Below are positions 1 through 6,703 of a stretch of 64,000 nucleotides of DNA, piece by piece. The stretch comes from Parvularculaceae bacterium (GTDB taxonomy: Bacteria > Pseudomonadota > Alphaproteobacteria > Caulobacterales > Parvularculaceae). A program made the translations under genes and the position numbers. Location: positions 62,001 to 126,000 of the forward strand of contig JAJFFU010000113.1 in NCBI GenBank assembly GCA_021776465.1. Reading direction: 5' to 3'. The stretch's first letter is position 1; every line of letters starts with the position of its first letter. The notes beneath the pieces were generated by a model, which made no database searches, was not told the origin of the DNA, and saw nothing but the letters and a program-made list of their open reading frames with translations.

Positions 1-2
1 AA

Positions 3-935
3 TTACGTAAAGGTGATTATGTAGCTATACCTAATTACTCCTATCCTGAAAGTATCGATTGCGCCATTAGGGCATTAGATATATCTGTCTTAGAATATCC
101 AGATAAGTACTCCTTAGATGTTGGAGAGTATAAAGTAACCATGGTTACTAACTATTCAAATCACCTAGGGACAAAGTGCAAACAAAGGCACAAGAAGTCT
201 GTAAATAAGATCTGGAGAATCAATAATGATTTTGCTTTTTTCTTAGGGCTATGGTATGGCGATGGTTGTATTTTTTCAGATCATGATGTATTGAGAGGCA
301 TAACATTTACTTTTGGATCTCATGAAAGAGTTAGCTTGGTCGATTTTGTTGTTCGACATGGCGAAAAAATGTTTGGACTAAAAGCCGATGTAAATGATAA
401 TAGTCATATTGATGGAACCATTCAGGTAGTGTTTCATTCGCATCTTGTTGCTCAAGTATTTAATCAGTTATTCGGTCGCGGGTGTGGTGGCAAGAAGATG
501 GTAGAGCGCGTTAATGGTTGGAATGATGAAATGGTCATGAATTTGTTTGGCGGATTGATTTCGTCTGATGGAACAGTGACAAAAGTAGGGGATGTCAGAG
601 TTGTACTACATAATGAGGGCCTTATTAAATCTTTCTATCATCTAGGAAGGTCAAGAGGGATGCTTTTAGGCATTTCTAATTCTGGTAAAACTTGGAGGAT
701 AGATTGGCCAAAAAATCACGGAATTATTGATTATGTAACCAAAGAATATACTGATAATCGAGTAAAAATTGCCAGGGATGCTAAATCTAGCAGGCTCTAT
801 TTTATAGAGATTGATGGTGTTAAATTTGTTCAGGTCACTGGAAAATCTAAGGCTCAAATTGACGATGAAAAAGTATATACTATTGGTGTTAATGGAGATC
901 ATTCTTATTCAGTAGAGGGGTTGATTTGTAAAAAT
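3..935 (+). mobile_element. Intein 1 of NrdJ (C-terminal part, LAGLIDADG endonuclease)
   Basis: In-frame insertion whose N-terminal splicing block lies left of the window. Two LAGLIDADG motifs are visible, FFLGLWYGDGC (about bases 235-270) and LFGGLISSDGT (about 545-575), both with the catalytic Asp. The C-terminal splicing block reads VYTIGVNGDHSYSVEGLICKN followed by extein Cys; the penultimate residue is Lys instead of the usual His, a tolerated but less common variant. Splicing would join the upstream extein to the first active-site Cys of the reductase (codon 936). Boundary at 935 is set by the invariant Asn and the +1 Cys. Confidence 0.88.
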
Positions 936-3900
936 TGTTTTGTAGTGGCTCCACCAAAGGACAGCTACGGCGGCATCTGTTACACAGACCAACAGATGAT
1001 TCAGCTTATGAAACGCAGGGGTGGAGTCGGGTTCGACATTTCCAATATTCGCCCTAAGGATATGGGCGTTCTCAACGCTGCCAAGACGACAGATGGTATT
1101 TCCTGTTTCATGGAGCGATACAGCAACAGCACGCGCGAAGTGGCTCAAAAGGGCAGGCGCGGAGCACTTATGCTCACTATCGATGTCAGGCATCCAGAGA
1201 TTGAGACATTTATCAATATCAAGCGTGACTTAAAAAAGGTCACAGGTGCCAACATCAGCATTAAGGTGACAGATGATTTCATGTCTGCAGCAGTAGCAGA
1301 TAAACCTTATGTGTTACGTTGGCCTGTAAATGCCCAGGAAGATAGCGAGGCTAAAATAATGAAGACTGTCATGGCTCGCAGCATTTGGGATAAAATTATT
1401 GACAGCGCTCACTCCATGGCAGAGCCTGGAATACTGTTCTGGGACAATGTGAGGAATCAATCTCCAGCAGACGTATATGAAGGCTATGAAAGCACTTCAA
1501 CAAACCCGTGTTTTGGGCCTAATGAGTTTTTGCTAACAGACCAAGGATATAAGACATTTGAGGAATTAGAAGGTTTAGGCGAAATAACAATAATCAATAA
1601 AGATGGCGATACTGCAAAGTCTAGGGTATGGAAATCGGGGAAAAAGGAAGTTATCACACTTAAAAATAGCTTAGGTGAAGAGACAGTGTGCACACCCAAT
1701 CATGTTTGGATGACTAATGATGGCAAGGAAGTAAAAGCCCAGCATTTAAAAGGGAAAAGGCTCATGCCTTTTGTTTCACCTACCCCGCTTTATGATCAGA
1801 GTAAACATATTGTTAAACTAGGTTTTATTCAGGGTGATGGAAACCTATCTCGCCTGGACGATAATTTACATCCTGGGCATCGTGGATTTGAAATAAATAT
1901 CGGTGAAAAGGATGATGATATTCTTGACCTATTTGGCTTTAGAAGAGAGGATGGTGACGATGGGAGATCTTTCTATACTTCTGAATTTTATGAGAATTGT
2001 AAGGGCTGTGGTTTTAGTGAGAAAACTTTGCCATACCGCACTTTGCCTAAACAATATTGTAATTTTTCTAAATCTGGCAAATCAGCATTTCTAAGAGGCT
2101 TGTACAGCGCCAATGGTTGTATAATTAAAGGACATAGGATAGCATTTAAGTCTACATGTCTCACATTAATTCTACAACTTCAAGAGACTCTTGAAAAAGA
2201 TTTTGGTATTTCTGCGTATTACACAACAAATAAATCGAAGAAGATTAAATTCTATAATGGAGAGTACGAATGTAGAGAGAGTTACGATCTCAACATATCT
2301 AGATTTAATGGTTGTGTGAATTTCAACAACGAAATTGGATTTGTTCATAAACACAAACAGATCGATCTTAAAGATTTGATAATTAAAAAATCCCCTGTAA
2401 TTACGAAAATGATTTGGACGACGCGGGATGTCGTTGATGTGTACGATTTTACAGAGCCAAAAACGCATTGGGGAGTAGTTAATGGATACATAGCTCACAA
2501 CTGCGGAGAGGTTCCTCTGTCGAATTATGATAGTTGTAGGCTTCTCCTGCTAAATCTCATGGGATATGTTGTCAATCCATACACTAAGAACGCCATGTTT
2601 GATTTTGGCCTTTTCCATAAGCATGTGATTAAGGCTCAAAGATTGATGGATGATATGGTTGATCTTGAGCTTGAAAAAATTGACAAGATCAGAAAGAAGT
2701 TGATGAAGGATCCTGAACATTCAGATATCAAGAAGATAGAGTTTGACCTCTGGTTGAAAATAAGAAATTCATGCGAGATGGGAAGGCGCACAGGATTAGG
2801 AGTAACTGCTGTTGGTGATGTTGTAGCGGCTATGGGATTAAGGTATGGAAGCCAAGCTGGGAATACGTTTGTAGAGAATGTTTATCGCGCGCTTGGTTGT
2901 TCTTCTTATGCGTCTTCTATTATCATGGCAAAAGAGAGAGGTGCATTCCCTTCTTACGATGAAAAAATTGATCGAAGTAAGTTTGTAGACAGGATTTTAT
3001 CTCAATATTTCAATAACGACATGTATGCAGGTATTGAGGAGATGTATAGGGAGTATGGTAGGAGAAATATTGCTAATCTCACTACTGCCCCCTGCGGGTC
3101 TGTGAGCATGCTTACTCAGACTTCTTCTGGAATCGAGCCCGTATTCAAAACCACATACAAGCGCAGGAAGAGAATTCAACCTAGCTCGATGAATGGGAAA
3201 GTTGATTGTGTAGATGATATGGGTGATGCCTGGGAAGAATACGTTGTTCACCATAGAGGGTATGCTGACTGGTTAGCATATTCGGGTGAAGGCGACACAA
3301 ACCCTTATAATGGCGCTACAGCAGGAGAAATTCACTGGAAAGAAAGGGTAGATCTACAAAGAAGGGCTCAGAAGTGGATAGATCACGCAATCAGTAGTAC
3401 ATGCAATTTGCCAGAGGATGCTACGAAAGAAACAGTAAATAATATTTACATGGAAGCTTGGACATCTGGGTGTAAGGGGTTTACAGTATATCGTGATAAG
3501 TGTCGTTCTGGCGTTCTAGTTGATGTAGATGATGGACTGCCAGAAATAGAAAGAAATGAAGTTCTCCCGTGCAATATTCATAGCGCTAGAGTGGATAAGG
3601 AAGATTGGACGATTCTTGTTGGGATGAAGGATAAAGCCCCTTTCGAAATTTTTGCCGGGCATTCAGAATTTATCGAAATCTCCAAGAAACACGAAAATGG
3701 GGAGATTTACAAAGTAAATAGAAAAACTAAAGCCAATAGATATGACTTGCATGTAGGGAATGGAGATGGATTCAAGATCAAGGACATAGTATCAGTATTT
3801 AACAATCCAACACATGGATCCTTCTGCCGCATGATTAGTGCTCTCCTAAGGTATGGAGCCCCGATACAATATATTGTTGAGCAATTAAGGAAGGACAAAG

Positions 3901-4067
3901 ACACACCAATGAACAGTTTCAATAAGGTGATTGCTAGAGTGTTAGAAAAATATGTAGATGATGGAGAAGAAAGTGAAGAACTTTGCTCTTCATGTGGGAT
4001 GAAGAGTTTAGTGTATCAGGAAGGGTGTAAAAAGTGTCTTTCTTGTGGAGTAGCGGCATGCGGATAA
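3..4067 (+). CDS. nrdJ: Class II (B12-dependent) ribonucleoside reductase, two inteins, 5' end outside window
   Basis: Reduces ribonucleotides to deoxyribonucleotides for phage DNA synthesis. The frame is open to the left edge, so the start is missing. Extein pieces read from codon 936: CFVVAPPKDSYGG (N-terminal redox Cys), then GGVGFDISNIRP, then STNP/CGEVPLSN, where the Cys and Glu match the thiyl-radical Cys and catalytic Glu of the family, then DSC (second redox Cys). The class II assignment rests on the GCKGFTVYRDKCRSG segment and the C-terminal Cys-rich tail (CSSCGMKSLVYQEGCKKC) typical of NrdJ; class I NrdA lacks both. Two inteins interrupt it (to 935 and 1509-2501). No small-subunit gene is needed for class II. 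Followed after 13 bases by a hypothetical gene. Confidence 0.93.
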   Translation, partial: LRKGDYVAIPNYSYPESIDCAIRALDISVLEYPDKYSLDVGEYKVTMVTNYSNHLGTKCKQRHKKSVNKIWRINNDFAFFLGLWYGDGCIFSDHDVLRGITFTFGSHERVSLVDFVVRHGEKMFGLKADVNDNSHIDGTIQVVFHSHLVAQVFNQLFGRGCGGKKMVERVNGWNDEMVMNLFGGLISSDGTVTKVGDVRVVLHNEGLIKSFYHLGRSRGMLLGISNSGKTWRIDWPKNHGIIDYVTKEYTDNRVKIARDAKSSRLYFIEIDGVKFVQVTGKSKAQIDDEKVYTIGVNGDHSYSVEGLICKNCFVVAPPKDSYGGICYTDQQMIQLMKRRGGVGFDISNIRPKDMGVLNAAKTTDGISCFMERYSNSTREVAQKGRRGALMLTIDVRHPEIETFINIKRDLKKVTGANISIKVTDDFMSAAVADKPYVLRWPVNAQEDSEAKIMKTVMARSIWDKIIDSAHSMAEPGILFWDNVRNQSPADVYEGYESTSTNPCFGPNEFLLTDQGYKTFEELEGLGEITIINKDGDTAKSRVWKSGKKEVITLKNSLGEETVCTPNHVWMTNDGKEVKAQHLKGKRLMPFVSPTPLYDQSKHIVKLGFIQGDGNLSRLDDNLHPGHRGFEINIGEKDDDILDLFGFRREDGDDGRSFYTSEFYENCKGCGFSEKTLPYRTLPKQYCNFSKSGKSAFLRGLYSANGCIIKGHRIAFKSTCLTLILQLQETLEKDFGISAYYTTNKSKKIKFYNGEYECRESYDLNISRFNGCVNFNNEIGFVHKHKQIDLKDLIIKKSPVITKMIWTTRDVVDVYDFTEPKTHWGVVNGYIAHNCGEVPLSNYDSCRLLLLNLMGYVVNPYTKNAMFDFGLFHKHVIKAQRLMDDMVDLELEKIDKIRKKLMKDPEHSDIKKIEFDLWLKIRNSCEMGRRTGLGVTAVGDVVAAMGLRYGSQAGNTFVENVYRALGCSSYASSIIMAKERGAFPSYDEKIDRSKFVDRILSQYFNNDMYAGIEEMYREYGRRNIANLTTAPCGSVSMLTQTSSGIEPVFKTTYKRRKRIQPSSMNGKVDCVDDMGDAWEEYVVHHRGYADWLAYSGEGDTNPYNGATAGEIHWKERVDLQRRAQKWIDHAISSTCNLPEDATKETVNNIYMEAWTSGCKGFTVYRDKCRSGVLVDVDDGLPEIERNEVLPCNIHSARVDKEDWTILVGMKDKAPFEIFAGHSEFIEISKKHENGEIYKVNRKTKANRYDLHVGNGDGFKIKDIVSVFNNPTHGSFCRMISALLRYGAPIQYIVEQLRKDKDTPMNSFNKVIARVLEKYVDDGEESEELCSSCGMKSLVYQEGCKKCLSCGVAACG
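1509..2501 (+). mobile_element. Intein 2 of NrdJ (331 aa, LAGLIDADG endonuclease, one motif degraded)
   Basis: Begins with Cys (CFGPNEFLLTDQGYKTF), has the block B TPNH motif (CTPNHVWM), and ends with IAHN before extein CGEVPLS, so all splicing residues are present. It sits exactly between NP and the thiyl-radical Cys of the NPCGE motif. Endonuclease motifs are KLGFIQGDGNL (intact Asp) and FLRGLYSANGC, where Asn replaces the catalytic acid, so cleavage may be impaired while splicing is kept. Base composition is more AT-rich than the flanking extein, which fits later arrival. Confidence 0.92.
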
Positions 4068-4080
4068 CTATAGTACAAAT

Positions 4081-4794
4081 ATGAGCATCATAGAATTATA
4101 TACACGGCGTGTGTTTGGTACGTCTAACCCAGCCAACTTGTTTTATGACATTGTTGGAGGAGAATTGCACGGAGATGAATTGGTTCAAGCATTATCTGTG
4201 TACAAGGATTACCTCGATGAGAATAGTGAACCTCTGGGCGAATATTTAAATTTTATTCATCGTGTTAGTGCAGAAGAACACTATTTACCCCTTTTCTTTA
4301 ATGGATTGAGGCACACAGGATATATGTTGCCAGCAATTAATGAAGAACTTGATGCGTATGATGAATTTAGAGATATGATTGGGCGGTATGTATATTTTGC
4401 CCCAATCCCGTTTACAGAAGAACATATAGCATTTGATGCCAATAGCATAAATAAAGTTTTTGGTACGGGCCCTCTAGAAGAATTAATGGAAGAAGTAGGG
4501 GTTGATGGAAGAACAGAAGAACAAATATGGCTTGATGAGTGGATATCTCCAAATGAGCTTGTAACATGGAACGATACAATGTTTGGAGTGTGGTCAGAGC
4601 CAGACGGTGATACTTCTTGGTTTAACGATTATTTTGAAGCACTACCATATGCTGATTATAATGATGAGGAAGTGAATGAAGCAACAGGAATATTTGCTAC
4701 TATCGAAGGTCCAACAGCTAGAAACATCAAAATTTATGGGGTTTTTGACACTCCAGAAGAAGCGTTAAGGGCAATATTTGAAGCTTGGAATTAA
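4081..4794 (+). CDS. Hypothetical acidic protein
   Basis: 237 residues, rich in Asp/Glu, no signal peptide or membrane segment, no motif I recognise. Starts 13 bases after nrdJ and ends just before a strong terminator, so it is probably the last gene of the reductase transcript. A segment near the N-terminus (residues 1-60) is helical in character; the C-terminus (GVFDTPEEALRAIFEAW) also looks helical. Start chosen as the first ATG; there is no strong Shine-Dalgarno (only weak purines in ...ctatagtacaaat). Function unknown. Confidence 0.75.
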   Translation: MSIIELYTRRVFGTSNPANLFYDIVGGELHGDELVQALSVYKDYLDENSEPLGEYLNFIHRVSAEEHYLPLFFNGLRHTGYMLPAINEELDAYDEFRDMIGRYVYFAPIPFTEEHIAFDANSINKVFGTGPLEELMEEVGVDGRTEEQIWLDEWISPNELVTWNDTMFGVWSEPDGDTSWFNDYFEALPYADYNDEEVNEATGIFATIEGPTARNIKIYGVFDTPEEALRAIFEAWN

Positions 4795-4814
4795 AGAATA
4801 ACTATATATCCTCT

Positions 4815-4846
4815 AAAAGGACGACCAAATGGTCGTCCTTTTTTTA
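4815..4846 (+). terminator. Rho-independent terminator
   Basis: Perfect 9-bp stem AGGACGACC/GGTCGTCCT with AAAT loop followed by seven T. It separates the reductase unit from the structural block. Confidence 0.93.
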
Positions 4847-4857
4847 TGCCCTGAGCT

Positions 4858-4882
4858 ATTGTATGTGTAGGGTTATAAGCAT
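4858..4882 (+). promoter_or_regulatory. Candidate structural-gene promoter
   Basis: Sequence ATTGTATGTGTAGGG followed by TATAAG, directly after a terminator and 2 bases before the start at 4884. A near-identical ATAGTAGGTGTAGGG...TATAAA lies after the terminator at 19444. No good -35 TTGACA. The repeat context suggests a phage-specific (late) promoter, but this is inference. Confidence 0.4.
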
Positions 4883-4883
4883 A

Positions 4884-5429
4884 ATGGATAAGAACGATTT
4901 CGAAAAGGAAAAGGCTAAGCTAATTCTTGGCCAAATGGGTCAAATGCCCCCAGTGGGACAGGTGCCAATGGCGTCTCCTCCTATTGGCATGCAAATGAAA
5001 ATGGCTCCTCCTGGTGGAGGAGGTGCGCCCCCAATGGGCGGTCCTGCAAAACCACCTATGGGAGGGCCACCTGGTGCTCCTCCTGGGCCTCCTGGTCCAG
5101 AATGGGCCAATCCTACTGGAGGGGCTCCCAAACCCCCTCCTTCTGCATTAACTGATGCTCAACCACCAAAACCTGCTGGGGCTCCGGAAACGAAGCGAGA
5201 GCAGGAGGTAAGAAGGTCGATTGAGAATCTCCGTGGCGTTATTATGGAAATTATGCATACAGTGTATCAGATGCCTATGACAGAGGAGCAAGTGAGGGAT
5301 CTTGCATTTAAGATTTTGCAAACTATTTCAGAGAGAGCAAACGAAGTTACGGTTGGGCGTGTTGTAGAAATCACGCACGATCTTATCGGCGGTATGGAGA
5401 GTTCTAGAACAACAAAAGGTAAGAGGTAA
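4884..5429 (+). CDS. Gly/Pro/Met-rich structural-block protein
   Basis: 181 residues. Residues 1-12 are charged, 15-95 are a low-complexity tract of Gly, Pro and Met (for example PPGGGGAPPMGGP), and 100-181 form a predicted helical domain (EVRRSIENLRGVIMEIMHTV...). The portal C-terminus carries a similar Gly/Pro/Met tract, so the two may interact or share a linker. Start at 4884 rather than the upstream in-frame ATG at 4785 because the latter would read through the terminator hairpin. No known family recognised; position before a putative virion protein and the portal suggests a morphogenesis role. Confidence 0.75.
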   Translation: MDKNDFEKEKAKLILGQMGQMPPVGQVPMASPPIGMQMKMAPPGGGGAPPMGGPAKPPMGGPPGAPPGPPGPEWANPTGGAPKPPPSALTDAQPPKPAGAPETKREQEVRRSIENLRGVIMEIMHTVYQMPMTEEQVRDLAFKILQTISERANEVTVGRVVEITHDLIGGMESSRTTKGKR

Positions 5430-5446
5430 ATAGGAGATAATATAAG

Positions 5447-6373
5447 ATGACAGTACGCGCAAATACAAGTATTAAGAAGCAGCTTACCGATGCCACGCTA
5501 ATCAATCAAGATGATAAAATTTTCCTTGATACTGCTGATAGCGAGAGTGTGACACGTAATAAGACAGTGAGATCTCTCCGTCATGCAGTGCGTAGATTGA
5601 TCGCTGATGCTGACGACAAGGATCTATACGTACGCACCCTTGGAGGCGCCCAAGTAGATGCTATGAAGGATGTAGCGGCAGGTACGCCTACGGCTACTCA
5701 GCAGTATGTTAATGCTACATCGGGCGTTGTATCGGCAGCCACGTCGAGCTTTACAGATTTTGCTCCTACGAGCGGAATTCCTAATGCAAGTTTCAACCAA
5801 ATGATTAACGATGTGACGGTTCTTTACGCTGACGGGAAATTCTATATTGATGACGTTGGAACGACAGGGTTATTCCGTCCAAAGAATGCGCCATCTATTA
5901 AGCAGTCAATTCGCAGAGTTGTTTCAGAGACAGCCACTACTGGCGTGTATAAACTTAATACAATTTCAGGATTGCTCATGAGTCAGATTGCTGACTTGAC
6001 ACCGACTGTTGGAATGAACATTTCCGGAGTGACGGCTATTTTTACAGCGTTTGATGCTGCTACAACTACATCGGCTACAACACAGGTAGCGCTATCTGCT
6101 CCATCTGCATCTACAATGCAACTTATGGGGTCGGTGCTAAGACAAACTACATCTGGTGAGAATAGGAATGTTATCGTTGACGATGTTGGTGATGAAGTTA
6201 CAGCTACTACAAAGGGTAGAATTTCTAAGATGAAGCTCATGCGTGACCTTGCTGTCACTGATGGCTCTGCCGTTCGTACATTCTCTGGACGTGCAACGTC
6301 AGGAATTTCTGGCCTCGTACTACCGTCTGTTGAAGAACTTGTTACGAGAGTGCAGGCAGCAGTAGTAATTTAA
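5447..6373 (+). CDS. Putative virion structural protein
   Basis: 308 residues, Ala/Ser/Thr/Val-rich, no Cys, a composition common in phage head or tail proteins. Two internal segments resemble each other: FLDTADSESVTRNKTVRSLRHAVRR and YIDDVGTTGLFRPKNAPSIKQSIRR, both followed by ...YxL/VxTxxG, and a third partial copy near VIVDDVGDEVTATTKGRISK, suggesting an internal repeat of about 100 residues. Good Shine-Dalgarno (aataggagataatataag). Lies two genes before the portal. Family not recognised. Confidence 0.78.
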   Translation: MTVRANTSIKKQLTDATLINQDDKIFLDTADSESVTRNKTVRSLRHAVRRLIADADDKDLYVRTLGGAQVDAMKDVAAGTPTATQQYVNATSGVVSAATSSFTDFAPTSGIPNASFNQMINDVTVLYADGKFYIDDVGTTGLFRPKNAPSIKQSIRRVVSETATTGVYKLNTISGLLMSQIADLTPTVGMNISGVTAIFTAFDAATTTSATTQVALSAPSASTMQLMGSVLRQTTSGENRNVIVDDVGDEVTATTKGRISKMKLMRDLAVTDGSAVRTFSGRATSGISGLVLPSVEELVTRVQAAVVI

Positions 6374-6374
6374 T

Positions 6375-6698
6375 ATGAAGTTATACAAAAAGACAGCCGG
6401 GGCTACGCCCCGGCTTTCTGAACAGGATAGGCACGCTATAGCTACGCAATTGTTTTATTTAGATCAGCAGGGTCAAGTAATAATGGATGCTATGCAAAAT
6501 CTTGACCTTGCTACAAGGCAATTTGCAGGAACTGTGGAATACCTTGCGTCATATGAAAATGTTGATCAGGACATTCTGCAAGAATATAGGAAAGTGCTGT
6601 ATCAGAACGGTATGCAAGCAAATGACATGAACAGCAGGCTCCTAATGGATCTTGTTAGGTTGAGAAAAGAGTTAGGTGACACAATTTCGGAGCGATAA
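6375..6698 (+). CDS. Small helical protein upstream of portal
   Basis: 107 residues, almost entirely helical (heptad-like LATRQFAGTVEYLASYENVDQD and LLMDLVRLRKELGD). Starts 1 base after the stop of the previous gene and ends 5 bases before the portal, so it is translationally coupled. Could be a coiled-coil chaperone or terminase-small-like protein, but no motif supports a name. Confidence 0.72.
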   Translation: MKLYKKTAGATPRLSEQDRHAIATQLFYLDQQGQVIMDAMQNLDLATRQFAGTVEYLASYENVDQDILQEYRKVLYQNGMQANDMNSRLLMDLVRLRKELGDTISER

Positions 6699-6703
6699 GA
6701 AAG

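Noticed and set aside
909..1193. Minus-strand ORFs such as this one (and those at 7823, 9331, 9904, 55974, 56495)
   Set aside because: They mirror codon structure of strong + strand genes, lack ribosome-binding sites and show no protein-like features; no minus-strand gene is supported in the window.
3..4067. Class I NrdA identity
   Set aside because: The C-terminal Cys-rich tail and GCKGFTVYRD segment are those of class II NrdJ.
4785..4883. N-terminal extension of the Gly/Pro/Met-rich protein
   Set aside because: It would be translated through a rho-independent terminator hairpin; ATG 4884 is more sensible.
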